Of a DNA stretch of 64,000 nt, positions 27,493-35,407 are shown one piece after another (the stretch's first letter is position 1; the number at the start of each line of letters is the position of its first letter). The notes beneath the pieces were generated by a model. The model did not search any database and was not told the DNA's origin. It worked only from the letters and a program-made list of their open reading frames with translations. Position numbers and translations under genes: made by a program. The DNA is from a virus: positions 371,805-435,804 of IMG/VR virus record IMGVR_UViG_3300028840_001395; one strand, 5' to 3'.

Positions 27493-27731
27493 CACTCCTC
27501 CTCCACAGCCCTGCAACCCGTGATGACCACGAAGGATCGCTTGGCCGGGATCAGTTCCTCGACATTCCCGTCAAGGCCATATCGCTTGTCCACGGGCCGG
27601 TGCTCGTAGAAGCGGACATCCGAAGGATCCATGTTGAACACCGAGTCCTGCACCGTGCCCTCGGCATCCGTGGTACGGATGATGATCTCGATCTTCTGGA
27701 GCGGGGTCTTGATGGGCTTGGGGGTTTCCAT
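27492..27731 (-). CDS. Small protein, member 1 of a tandem paralogue triplet
   Basis: 79 residues. Core: PLQKIEIIIRTTDAEG...VFNMDPSDVRF...HRPV, followed by 'RSFVVITGCRAVEEE'. Closest to member 2 in the core (KIE-[IV]-IIRTTD identical). Starts directly after the TAG of the upstream gene. No recognised family. Confidence 0.7.
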   Translation of the reverse strand: METPKPIKTPLQKIEIIIRTTDAEGTVQDSVFNMDPSDVRFYEHRPVDKRYGLDGNVEELIPAKRSFVVITGCRAVEEE

Positions 27732-28016
27732 CTAGTCCTCCTTCAAGGCCTTGATCTGCTCCCGCTTCTCACGCCACTCCTCGGGAGTCCACTCCAGCAT
27801 AGAATTGAGAGCCGAGATCTCCGCTGGCAGGGAAGGCTTCCCCTTGAGTATCCGGGCGTCAATCCCGTACCACTTCCAGTCCGCCACGAATCCCAGGTAT
27901 CCGTCGAAGGCGGAGAAAGGCTCCGTGTGGATGCCCTTCTCCTTGAAGTCCGCGATGAGGCGGATGTAGTCCTTGACCGTCTCGACTACCTTGAAGCGGT
28001 CACGAGTGATCTTCAC
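27732..28016 (-). CDS. Small hypothetical protein, paralogue of the next upstream gene
   Basis: 94 residues. 'VVETVKDYIRLIADFKEKG' aligns with 'VSTIEDYLTTLADYKDKG' of the 92-residue protein at 28020-28298, followed in both by an aromatic/Gly-containing strand and a basic patch. This suggests duplication. The C-terminus is Glu/Lys helical. No known domain. Confidence 0.65.
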   Translation of the reverse strand: MKITRDRFKVVETVKDYIRLIADFKEKGIHTEPFSAFDGYLGFVADWKWYGIDARILKGKPSLPAEISALNSMLEWTPEEWREKREQIKALKED

Positions 28017-28019
28017 CCG

Positions 28020-28298
28020 TTACCTCCCGGCGACCAGCTTGTGCCGCCCCGACTGGGTAGTCAAGAGTTGCCTCGCGGCCTCGGGAGTCTCTCCGAATCG
28101 CTGGGCGACCTCGGGAGAGGGCATCCTCTTCAGCTTGCGAACCGAGAGCCAGTACTCCCGGTCACCCACATGGAATCCGATGCGGAGCCGGAGGGCGTCA
28201 TCGAAGGCCACCACATCCTCACCCTTGTCCTTGTAGTCGGCCAGGGTGGTGAGGTAGTCCTCGATGGTGCTCACCTCGATACTGTGAGTTGTTTCCAT
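28020..28298 (-). CDS. Small hypothetical protein
   Basis: 92 residues with the DYLTTLADYKDKGED start and 'RIGFHVGDREYWLSVRKL' strand. Paralogous to the downstream 94-residue protein. Starts directly after the TAG of the actin-like gene, so it is very likely translated from the same mRNA. Function unknown. Confidence 0.65.
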   Translation of the reverse strand: METTHSIEVSTIEDYLTTLADYKDKGEDVVAFDDALRLRIGFHVGDREYWLSVRKLKRMPSPEVAQRFGETPEAARQLLTTQSGRHKLVAGR

Positions 28299-29321
28299 CT
28301 AGTCCTCCTCGTGCTCCTGCATGGCCTGGACGAGCAGGCCGTAGGCGACCGCGTTCAGCGGCTCCTTGGCGTGGCGGATCTCCGAGACCTCGATGGGGAA
28401 CTTCTTCCGGCGCTGCTCGAAGACCTTGGTGAAGAACTCCATGAATCCTCCGGCCTTGGAAGTCCCGCCGGACACGATCAGGGGGATGGGCTTGGACAGG
28501 GAGAACTCTCCCTCGATCTGCTTGAACCGGGCCGCGATCTGGTCGAGCACCGAGTCGATGAGCGCCTGGTAGTAGAAGGCGATGGCCTGGTGCATCCGGT
28601 CTTGGGGGTTGTTCAGATCCACCCCCTGCTCCTTGGCAGCACAGACACGGGCCTGCTTCGCCCCGATGGACTTGGCAGCCCCCGAGTCGATCCAGTCGCC
28701 GCCCTTGGCCACCGAGAAGGTCAGACCCTCGATGGTGTTGATGGACAGCGCCACGTTGGTCATGCCCGAGCCGAAGCTCATGGCGATACCGGAGAAGCCA
28801 TCCTTGGCGGTCTCGGAGTAGATGATGCCCATGCCCTCGTTGGAGGGGTAGGGCGTGTAGCCGCACTCCTTGACGATCTTCTCGAATACCATCCGGTGAT
28901 AGATGATGTCCTTGTCCGGCTGGTCGATGGGGTCGGCGGGCACCGAGAAGTAGCACGCCTCACCCTCGACCTGTGGAGGCCCGAGAACCTCCTTGATGAG
29001 CAGGCCCAGCACATCGAGGCTCTCCGCCTCGTCCGGGGACACGATGCCCGCCTTGAGGGGCCTCCGGGGGTCACGCCCGAACACGTTGGCGGTCTCCAGG
29101 GCTGCGTCACCCAGAATCAGGATGTCGTCCTCGCGGGCCACGAAGGAAGTGCCCGAGAGCTTGAGCATCTTCTTGGCGTTGGGCGGGAGATCGATGAACA
29201 GATCCCGCATCCGCTTGGTCTCGACACCCTTCGGCCCCCGCCGGGCTGAAACCAGGTTCATCGTGCCGATGTCGAGTCCGATACCGAGGGGAACCGCCAC
29301 CCCGTTTGTCTCTTCGCTCAT
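28299..29321 (-). CDS. Actin-like ATPase family protein
   Basis: 340 residues with the three signatures of the actin/Hsp70/ParM fold. These are phosphate-1 'GIGLDIGTMNLVSA' (residues ~13-26), a phosphate-2-like 'GIAMSFGSGMTNVALS' (~178-193) and an adenosine motif 'LIVSGGTSKAGGF' near 282. In phosphate-2 the usual acidic residue before the G-x-G is Ser (MSFG), which may weaken or alter ATP hydrolysis. Phage actin-like proteins known elsewhere move or position DNA; here the gene lies among neck/tail genes, overlapping the upstream gene by four bases. Whether it polymerises is unknown. Confidence 0.75.
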   Translation of the reverse strand: MSEETNGVAVPLGIGLDIGTMNLVSARRGPKGVETKRMRDLFIDLPPNAKKMLKLSGTSFVAREDDILILGDAALETANVFGRDPRRPLKAGIVSPDEAESLDVLGLLIKEVLGPPQVEGEACYFSVPADPIDQPDKDIIYHRMVFEKIVKECGYTPYPSNEGMGIIYSETAKDGFSGIAMSFGSGMTNVALSINTIEGLTFSVAKGGDWIDSGAAKSIGAKQARVCAAKEQGVDLNNPQDRMHQAIAFYYQALIDSVLDQIAARFKQIEGEFSLSKPIPLIVSGGTSKAGGFMEFFTKVFEQRRKKFPIEVSEIRHAKEPLNAVAYGLLVQAMQEHEED

Positions 29322-29908
29322 GGCTTCCTCTTTTTCCTCATGCGGCGGAGAAGCGCGGTCGCTTCATCCACTGAACTTCCTTCGTCTTCACCCTCTTGCA
29401 CAGCGATATCGGCCCTTTCTTCTCCCACGAGGCCATCGGGGATGAACATGGGCATCGGCTCATCCGCGTGGCCTGGTGCTACTCTACCCGAGTTCCCGGT
29501 CTGAGTTCCACCACCAGAGGCCAGCGTCAGGCCCGAGAGTGTTTCAAGGAGAAGTTCCCGCATATCCCCCTTGAGCATCTTCCGAATGGCGTTCACGTCC
29601 CGGCCCATCTTGGCAGCCACCTTCTCGGCCAGAGCATCCAGGTCAATCTCCTCCTTCGTCGGGGGCTTTTCGGGCTCGGGGCGTGGGGGAGGCGGAGGCA
29701 GAGGGACGTTCTTCGGGCCGGGCCGCTGAGCCCGGCATCTGCCGATGTACTCGACCTTGACCCCGAAGGCAGCCTTGGCGATGGCCAGATCCTTGGAGGC
29801 GTCGGCCTTGTCGGCGTCCAGATGAATGACATTGCCCTTGCTCAGCGTGAGTTGCAGGTCAGGGATCCTGATAGAGGGGCACGTACAGGTGATGATGGCC
29901 TCCCTCAT
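29318..29908 (-). CDS. Hypothetical protein with Pro-rich linker
   Basis: 196 residues from ATG 29908, overlapping the upstream stop (ATGA); a longer frame reaching 29968 runs through that gene and is not used. The N-terminus 'MREAIITCTCPSIRIPDL' and 'GNVIHLDADKADASKDL' form a small domain. A PLPPPPPRPEPEKPP linker leads to a helix and an acidic, then basic tail (LRRMRKKRKP). Coupled by ATGA to the actin-like gene. No family recognised; a partner of the ATPase is possible. Confidence 0.65.
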   Translation of the reverse strand: MREAIITCTCPSIRIPDLQLTLSKGNVIHLDADKADASKDLAIAKAAFGVKVEYIGRCRAQRPGPKNVPLPPPPPRPEPEKPPTKEEIDLDALAEKVAAKMGRDVNAIRKMLKGDMRELLLETLSGLTLASGGGTQTGNSGRVAPGHADEPMPMFIPDGLVGEERADIAVQEGEDEGSSVDEATALLRRMRKKRKP

Positions 29909-30519
29909 CTGGTTGGATCTCCTGCCTTTAGCAATTCGAGGGCCTGTTCTGCGATGGCGTCCAGGCATTGCTTCTTACCCTTCTCCACCGCCCGGCGGGC
30001 AAAGGTGAACTTGGCGATGCCGGGATGAATCCAGGCATTCTGCATCTTCAGAGGAGCCGTGCGGAACACCACCTCCCCGCTCTTGGCCCTCATAGGGACA
30101 ACCAGAGGCAGCCTAGTCCCCTTGGACACCCTACCGGCGGCGGACATTCCTCGTCTCTTCTCACCCTCGGTGCGTGCATACTTGTGCGGAGCCTGATCCT
30201 TGGCCTCCTGGGTCAGCCAGGTCATCCGACGTTGGGGGATGTCTCCTGAAACCAACTCGGCCATGCCCCAGAATGAGGACAGCAGTTCGACGGTGCTCTT
30301 GCCCTTGATGCGGTAGGAGAACGACTTGTGGATGTCCGGCCCACCCATCGGGTCACGGGTTGACCACCCTCGCTTGTGGAAGTCCTTGAGGGCCTCTTCG
30401 GAGAAGGCCTTGACCAGACACTCTCCAATGGCCTTGAGCGTAGCTGGGGTGAGATCGAACTTGCCGAGTTGAGACCACGGCTTCCCGTAGGTGCCCTTGA
30501 TGCGGTAATTCTTCGGCAT
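29905..30519 (-). CDS. Neck/tail-completion protein candidate (HK97 gp10-like)
   Basis: 204 residues. The layout of an N-terminal helix, a long basic stretch and the C-terminal 'VFRTAPLKMQNAWIHPGI' with a final helix is reminiscent of HK97 gp10-type tail-completion proteins, whose C-terminus often carries a W-x-HPG motif. It directly abuts the 476-residue protein stop and lies upstream of the tail genes. The family assignment is tentative. Confidence 0.4.
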   Translation of the reverse strand: MPKNYRIKGTYGKPWSQLGKFDLTPATLKAIGECLVKAFSEEALKDFHKRGWSTRDPMGGPDIHKSFSYRIKGKSTVELLSSFWGMAELVSGDIPQRRMTWLTQEAKDQAPHKYARTEGEKRRGMSAAGRVSKGTRLPLVVPMRAKSGEVVFRTAPLKMQNAWIHPGIAKFTFARRAVEKGKKQCLDAIAEQALELLKAGDPTR

Positions 30520-31950
30520 CTAGTAGTTCTGGTTATCCCAGACCGGAGTGCGCCCCCGCTGCTCCACCTCGTCCGGGGTGTTGGCGTTCTCCGTCTGCAT
30601 CTGAAGCTGGCCCCACGTCCCCGGCCCAGTCCACGGACCCTGCGGATAGGCGGGCTTGTCGGGCGCAGTCGAGGGCGGCAACGCAAGCTCGCCGTCCACG
30701 GGCATCGAGGGGGCATGACGGAAGCCGTAGCGGGTCTGGGGCCATGCCAGACGATCCGTACCGTCGATGGGCACCTGGTAGCGGATATCGCCCTCATCGA
30801 AGTAGGCGATGTTGAAGTGCTGCTGCAGGAGATTGCCCCTGTTCGTCGGACGGCGGGAAGCCCCGATGCTGTATCGCTCGTTGGTCTGCTTGACCACGAA
30901 ATCCCGCTGGGTCACCACGGGAGATGGCCCCATCCAGACCTCGTAGGAGTGCTCCTTGCGACGACCCTGGGGCGTCTGGGCGATGCGACGCTCGGCATCG
31001 TCCGGGGCGATGATCACGTCGTAGGGGCCTTCGTATCCCCCGACGAACCCAGTCCCGAAACAGGTCAGACAGCGGTTCGAGGGCTGCTTGTTGTATTCCC
31101 GTGTCCGGGGGTCCATCTTGCAGGTGCAGGGGACTCCGGCCTGACGGCGGATGAAGATCTTGACCCGCTCGCCGCCCTGCTGGAGAATCCACTGGTTGCG
31201 TCGAATGGACTCCCGCCAGATGTAGTCGAGCCGCTCTGTCTCCATCAACGACTGGGGCTTGCACCAGTCGAGACTGGTCTCCCGGTATCCGCTGGGGCTA
31301 GTCGGGTCGAGGACGACGGTGGTGAGCCGATACCAGATATTCGCTTCGAGCCCCGACCGGATGTGATTCCGGTTGGCGTAGTAGATGACCTTGACCACCG
31401 AGTTGGCTGTGGGGAGCTTCGGGGGTTCGGCCTTCTCTGTAGCGACATTGAACGTGCTCTGGTTGATGAGCGTGACCTCGCCCGACATGCCGAACACGTC
31501 CTCTACGAACACGACTTCGCCGTCGATGATCACGGTCACGTCGGTCGGGTTGTCGGCCATCGTCTGTTTCTGGAAAGGGGCCAAGTCCCGCTGCTTGGAT
31601 ATCGGGTGCTTGGTTCTGAACACCCAGCGGCGGTCGTTGGGGGCGTCGCCCTTGAACACCCAGTCCTTGTCCCAGTTGACGGTCTCGCGGACCTGGATGT
31701 TGTCCGTGCGGTCACGGAAGAATGATCCCCCGACCGGGAACTCGTTGATGCGGAAGAAGGGGCCTCGGTCGGAGACATCCGACCGATAGATGTTCACGCC
31801 GACGACGTTGTAGACAGCATTCCGGGCAAGGATCGAGGGATCATCCCACTTGATGTCGAGGACACCCACCTGAAATGGCGTGGTGACCTCCACATTCTGC
31901 GGAGGAATGGGCTGGTCTCCCTGTCCTGGTGTCCAGATGCAATTCGCCAC
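30520..31950 (-). CDS. Neck/head-tail protein candidate with zinc-binding insert
   Basis: 476 residues from GTG 31950 with GGAG upstream. The first ~220 residues are beta-rich with fibronectin-like strands ('GVNIYRSDVSDRGPFFRI'). The middle has a four-cysteine cluster, VPCTCKMD...RCLTCFGTGFVGG (residues ~272-302), likely a zinc knuckle. The C-terminus is Pro/Gly/Gln-rich. Location between neck-type genes suggests a virion neck or collar component. No enzyme motif seen. Confidence 0.5.
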   Translation of the reverse strand: MANCIWTPGQGDQPIPPQNVEVTTPFQVGVLDIKWDDPSILARNAVYNVVGVNIYRSDVSDRGPFFRINEFPVGGSFFRDRTDNIQVRETVNWDKDWVFKGDAPNDRRWVFRTKHPISKQRDLAPFQKQTMADNPTDVTVIIDGEVVFVEDVFGMSGEVTLINQSTFNVATEKAEPPKLPTANSVVKVIYYANRNHIRSGLEANIWYRLTTVVLDPTSPSGYRETSLDWCKPQSLMETERLDYIWRESIRRNQWILQQGGERVKIFIRRQAGVPCTCKMDPRTREYNKQPSNRCLTCFGTGFVGGYEGPYDVIIAPDDAERRIAQTPQGRRKEHSYEVWMGPSPVVTQRDFVVKQTNERYSIGASRRPTNRGNLLQQHFNIAYFDEGDIRYQVPIDGTDRLAWPQTRYGFRHAPSMPVDGELALPPSTAPDKPAYPQGPWTGPGTWGQLQMQTENANTPDEVEQRGRTPVWDNQNY

Positions 31951-32490
31951 TCACTTCTCCTCGGGGTCTCCCTCCGGCCCGGCCCCCTCGTCGGGAGAGG
32001 GCTGCGTCACCGTAGCCGCCGCCGGGGGCTGAGATGCCGGACGCGGAGGGGGTGCCCCCATGCCGGGCATCCCACCCTGCATCGCCTGCATGAAGTTCGG
32101 AGGCAGCGCACGGGCGTTCCCGTCACCACCGACCGTCCAGCTCACATCCTCGGGGATGCCGAGGCGCTGGCCGATCTGCCGCAGGACTGACTGGGACTGC
32201 TCATCGTTGGACCGGATGCGTTCCAGAATCTGCCCCTTCTGGAGTTCGAGCTTGCCGACTTCCAGGGTGAGTTGCTGGGACTGCCGCCGGAGCGTGGTCA
32301 GCATCGCGTTCTCCTGGGGCGTCAGGGCTCCCAGGATGGTCGGATCCTGTGGAGGCGGGGCCTCCTGCTCACCGGCCACCGAAGGGGGTGTGTCAGGTGT
32401 CGGGGTTCCCTCGGGAGGCGCACCCTCCGGCACAGGTGCCTGGCCGTCACTCTGATCATCGCGGGGCTGGGGGGTCTTCTCGTCTGTCAT
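31951..32490 (-). CDS. Pro-rich protein with central coiled coil
   Basis: 179 residues from ATG 32490 (GGAG six bases upstream), preferred over ATG 32502, which has none. The N-terminal ~55 residues and C-terminal ~60 residues are Pro/Gly/Glu-rich and probably disordered. The middle (about 55-110) is a Gln/Leu/Arg coiled coil, 'LRRQSQQLTLEVGKLELQK'. Possibly a scaffold or linker in the neck region; function unknown. Stop overlaps the next gene's GTG region. Confidence 0.6.
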   Translation of the reverse strand: MTDEKTPQPRDDQSDGQAPVPEGAPPEGTPTPDTPPSVAGEQEAPPPQDPTILGALTPQENAMLTTLRRQSQQLTLEVGKLELQKGQILERIRSNDEQSQSVLRQIGQRLGIPEDVSWTVGGDGNARALPPNFMQAMQGGMPGMGAPPPRPASQPPAAATVTQPSPDEGAGPEGDPEEK

Positions 32491-32522
32491 CTCAGTCTCC
32501 ATGTGAAGGTTGACCCCTTACT

Positions 32523-32720
32523 CTACCCCTCGTCCTCATCTTCGGCCATCATGGTGAAAGTTGCAACCTCCCGCAGATAGTTGATGAAGCGGATGTAGAG
32601 CATCCCCACCCGATCCTGGAGAATCAGCCGGGTCGGTGGCGATAGCGTTTTCCTCTGTTTCTTGAAGGACCAGTAGGTGTTCCCGTCCGAGTCCTTGTAT
32701 TCGTACACCCTCGGCAGCAT
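32523..32720 (-). CDS. Small hypothetical protein
   Basis: 65 residues; GGAG five bases before ATG. 'MLPRVYEYKDSDGNTYWSF' begins as a small beta hairpin and the rest is helical with an acidic end (MAEDEDEG). It is two bases from the upstream stop, so operonic. No family recognised. Confidence 0.6.
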   Translation of the reverse strand: MLPRVYEYKDSDGNTYWSFKKQRKTLSPPTRLILQDRVGMLYIRFINYLREVATFTMMAEDEDEG

Positions 32721-32722
32721 CT

Positions 32723-33292
32723 CTACTCCATGAGCCAGTCAGGCCTGTACTGCTTCTTGGACACCTGGATGGGCTTCGCAGCGGACTTGGGGCGCTTCTT
32801 GAGCTTCGGCTTGAACGGATTCTTCACATCCTCCAGGTTCTCCTTGAGGAACAGCCACTCCCGATACTCGTCCCAGTAGCGACGCCCTTCCTTTGGGATG
32901 CGTCGGTTCCGAGTCCAACCCCGCCTTCGGGCCAGCTTGTCGAGGCTCTGGAACCTCTTCTCGATGAGGGCTCCTCGGAGGGCATTGACCTCATCCAGCA
33001 GGTCATCAGTCAACTGTTTCTGCTCCTGGATCTGCTGATGCTGCACCTGGGCCTGCTTCATCAGGGGAGCCAATTCACTCACCCCATCAGAATCAGCATC
33101 CGCATCCGCGTTGTCTGCGGGCGGAGGAGCCACCATCGCTACCCCATCGGAGGGCTCGGAATCAGACATCAAAGCCATCACGGGCTCAGATTTCTCCATA
33201 GACCCCACAGATAAGTTCAGAAAAAATACCACCCCAGCCGTCATACCCAGGATCAGAGAAGTCATTGAACCTATGATGATTTTCCGGCTCAT
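32723..33292 (-). CDS. Membrane-anchored protein with coiled coil
   Basis: 189 residues from ATG 33292; an earlier ATG in the same frame lies inside the upstream gene. Residues 4-27 (IIIGSMTSLILGMTAGVVFF) form one transmembrane segment or signal anchor. Then come an acidic linker (ADNADADADSDG), a coiled coil (~78-110) and a Lys/Arg-rich C-terminal domain (KPKLKKRPKS). No lipobox. Together with the next upstream membrane protein it could be part of a lysis or envelope-interaction pair, but spanin or holin identity is not shown. Confidence 0.6.
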   Translation of the reverse strand: MSRKIIIGSMTSLILGMTAGVVFFLNLSVGSMEKSEPVMALMSDSEPSDGVAMVAPPPADNADADADSDGVSELAPLMKQAQVQHQQIQEQKQLTDDLLDEVNALRGALIEKRFQSLDKLARRRGWTRNRRIPKEGRRYWDEYREWLFLKENLEDVKNPFKPKLKKRPKSAAKPIQVSKKQYRPDWLME

Positions 33293-33293
33293 G

Positions 33294-33548
33294 CTACTTA
33301 TTGAGGAGATCCTTGATTTCTCCGAGTCGGACATTGGCTGCCCCAAGTTTCTCTTCTAGGCGTCCCAGGGCCATCGTATTCTGATTGACAGCTTCCTGAA
33401 TGGATTGAGCCTTCTCGATGTCCTGCTGTGCTCTGTTCAGTTCGCTCCTCATCACGGCCAGGTTCACTTCGAGCTTGATGCCCCAGGCGATCAGCGGGAT
33501 GACCAGGATGGCCAGAATCTTGAGTCCCACGTCCACGAACTTCTGCAT
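33294..33548 (-). CDS. Small membrane protein with coiled coil
   Basis: 84 residues from ATG 33548 with GGAGG five bases upstream, preferred over the GTG 18 bases earlier. One transmembrane helix (residues ~7-27, ILAILVIPLIAWGIKLEV) is followed by a coiled coil rich in Gln/Glu (QQDIEKAQSIQEAVNQ). First gene of a minus-strand operon behind a TCTATAATCC promoter. Size and layout resemble holin/XhlA-like or tail-associated membrane proteins, but the helix order is reversed relative to XhlA. Confidence 0.6.
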   Translation of the reverse strand: MQKFVDVGLKILAILVIPLIAWGIKLEVNLAVMRSELNRAQQDIEKAQSIQEAVNQNTMALGRLEEKLGAANVRLGEIKDLLNK

Positions 33549-33585
33549 GACGGCCTCCGAAGACACCCTTCCTCGTAGAACGGGG

Positions 33586-33600
33586 ATTATAGACGTTCTA
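33586..33600 (-). promoter_or_regulatory. Late-type promoter element (TCTATAATCC)
   Basis: Minus strand TAGAACGTCTATAATCC, TATAAT at 33591-33586, 38 bases before the start at 33548. It lies back-to-back with the plus-strand promoter at 33612; the palindrome TAAGGCTTA at 33609-33617 sits between the two. Confidence 0.65.
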
Positions 33601-33611
33601 CCCGATTGTAA

Positions 33612-33641
33612 GGCTTATTTGGGGCCGGAGTAGAGTAGTCT
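33612..33641 (+). promoter_or_regulatory. Phage promoter motif, copy 2
   Basis: GGCTTA at 33612-33617, 15 bases, GAGTAGTCTGG from 33633. Drives the membrane gene at 33662; the predicted leader is about 15-20 bases and includes GGAGG. Confidence 0.75.
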
Positions 33642-33661
33642 GGTGGGTAGGAGGTGCGGAA

Positions 33662-34750
33662 ATGCTCGCACTCTTGGGACTTCTGATCATCCCACTCCTG
33701 GTGGGTGGGGCGATGTTCCTGATCTTCAAGGCCACGATCACCTGGAAGGAGTTCCTCCTGATGGAGGCGGCTGCCATCGGCATCCTCGTGGGGGGCTTCT
33801 TCCTGGCCAGGTGGGGTGCGCTGCAGGACGTCGAGCACTGGAACGGGCGCATCACGGCGAAGAATCACGGCACGATGAAGTGCTGCCACTGCCGCGAGGA
33901 GTGTGACACCTGCAAGGACTCGGAGGGCAAGTCCTATTCCTGTCGGTGCCGCGAGGTCTGCGACCACTTCCACGACTACTACTGGTCGCTGAGCGTATCC
34001 ACGGGCGACCGGGTGATGGTGCGGGACTGTGAGCCGAGCAGCCGCCGGGTGCCCGCTGCGTGGACGAACGCCTACAAGGGGGAGCCAGCCTCGGTCGCCC
34101 ACCGCTACACGAACTACCTGCTGGCCGACCCCGACAGCCTCATGCACGAGGGCGCACACGAGGAGTTCCTCAACCAGGTGCCTCGCTTCCCCCGTGTCCA
34201 CGGCTTCTACAAGGTCAACAAGGTCGTCCAGCACGGGGTCAAGGTGCCCGCCGCCTGGGAGAAGGCCTTGCGGGAGCTGAACGCCGACCTGGGCGGCTCC
34301 AAGCAGATCGACGTGACCCTGGTGGTGACCAAGGTGGCCGATCCCGCCTTCGCGGAAGCCGTCGAGGTCAAGTGGATGTATGGCCCGAAGAACGCGGTCA
34401 TCATCGTGGCCGGAGCGCCGGACGGCCAGAAGTTCAACTGGGTGCGAGCCGTGAGCTTGTCCCGGGTCGAGCGGCTGAAGATCGAGCTGCGGGACAAGCT
34501 GGCGGGATGGGAACTGGCCAAGGCGGACGAGGGCGTGACCCTCATCAGGAAGCTGATCTCAGCACACTACGAGCGGACACCGATGGCCGAGTGGGAGTAC
34601 TTGGCGTCGTCCGCAAAGCCCAAGACCTGGATGATCGTCTTGCTCTACATCCTGGCCCTGGTCGGGACAGGCATCTTGGGCGTCGTCATGCACCACAACG
34701 ACGTGTTCGGAGACGAACGCACCGCGCGTTGGCGCGGAAGGAGGTTCTAG
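33662..34750 (+). CDS. Phage membrane protein with Cys/His cluster
   Basis: 362 residues. Two N-terminal transmembrane helices (~2-24 and 33-52) and one near the C-terminus (~325-345). After the second helix is a cysteine/histidine-rich loop: CCHCREECDTC, then SCRCREVCDHFH (residues ~79-105), a likely metal site. The soluble central part (~180-300) has an alpha/beta pattern ('KQIDVTLVVTKVADPAFAE', 'NAVIIVAGAPDG'). The stop is one base from the next ATG, so it is paired with the LemA-like protein. Such pairs probably act in the host envelope; exact role unknown. Confidence 0.65.
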   Translation: MLALLGLLIIPLLVGGAMFLIFKATITWKEFLLMEAAAIGILVGGFFLARWGALQDVEHWNGRITAKNHGTMKCCHCREECDTCKDSEGKSYSCRCREVCDHFHDYYWSLSVSTGDRVMVRDCEPSSRRVPAAWTNAYKGEPASVAHRYTNYLLADPDSLMHEGAHEEFLNQVPRFPRVHGFYKVNKVVQHGVKVPAAWEKALRELNADLGGSKQIDVTLVVTKVADPAFAEAVEVKWMYGPKNAVIIVAGAPDGQKFNWVRAVSLSRVERLKIELRDKLAGWELAKADEGVTLIRKLISAHYERTPMAEWEYLASSAKPKTWMIVLLYILALVGTGILGVVMHHNDVFGDERTARWRGRRF

Positions 34751-34751
34751 A

Positions 34752-35357
34752 ATGAAGGGCGCACTGATCGCACTCGTAGCCGTCGTGGTCATCGGCCTCG
34801 GCATCGTGTTCGGGGTCATGGGCTGGTACGACACGGGCGTCGGCTTGCAGGAGTCCACGCTCGCCCAGTACCGGGACAACCAGAACAAGTACGACGCCTT
34901 CTGGAAGTCCGTGCAGGAGATGGCGCAGATCCCGGCGAAGTACAAGGAGGACTTCAAGGAGATCCTGGTCGCGGAGACCGGGGCCAAGTTCGGCCCGCAG
35001 GGCTCGCAGGCCATGTTCCAGTGGTTCAAGGAGCGTGAGCTGAAGCTGCCGCCGGAGATCTACACCAAGGTTCAGACGGCCATCGAGGCGGGCCGGGCCG
35101 ACTTCAAGCGCGGACAGAAGATGCTGATCGACAAGCAGCGGGCTGCCCGACAGCACCGGAAGAATGTCTGGGGCAAGTTCTGCCTGATGTTCACGGACTT
35201 CTTGGAGGAGATCAAGGGTGAGCTACAGCCGCCCAAGGATCTCGACGGGGACGGCAAGTACACCATCCTCGACTACGACATCGTGACCAGCAAGCAGACC
35301 AAGGAAGCCTTCAAGACCGGCGAAGCCGAGGCCACCAACGTGTTCGGCCCCCGCTAG
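34752..35357 (+). CDS. LemA-like membrane protein
   Basis: 201 residues. N-terminal transmembrane helix (residues 3-26), then a helical bundle: 'QYRDNQNKYDAFWKSVQEM', IPAKYKEDFKEI, 'EIYTKVQTAIEAGRADFKRG'. This is the helix pattern of LemA-type proteins found in bacteria and large phages. Residues ~163-174 read DLDGDGKYTILD, a DxDxDGxxxxxD EF-hand/dockerin-like calcium loop. It is co-transcribed with the 362-residue membrane protein. Likely faces the periplasm or outside; function not established. Confidence 0.65.
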   Translation: MKGALIALVAVVVIGLGIVFGVMGWYDTGVGLQESTLAQYRDNQNKYDAFWKSVQEMAQIPAKYKEDFKEILVAETGAKFGPQGSQAMFQWFKERELKLPPEIYTKVQTAIEAGRADFKRGQKMLIDKQRAARQHRKNVWGKFCLMFTDFLEEIKGELQPPKDLDGDGKYTILDYDIVTSKQTKEAFKTGEAEATNVFGPR

Positions 35358-35360
35358 CCC

Positions 35361-35390
35361 GGCTTACCCCTGTCATCCCCAGAGTAGGAT
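35361..35390 (+). promoter_or_regulatory. Phage promoter motif, copy 3
   Basis: GGCTTA at 35361-35366, 15 bases, GAGTAGGATGG from 35382. Sits three bases after the LemA-like stop and serves the gene at 35408. Confidence 0.7.
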
Positions 35391-35407
35391 GGTCAAGGAG
35401 GTCGAAG

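Noticed and set aside
32723-33548. Spanin or holin pair
   Set aside because: Both proteins have a transmembrane segment and a coiled coil, but no lipobox or endolysin neighbour was seen, so a lysis label is not justified.
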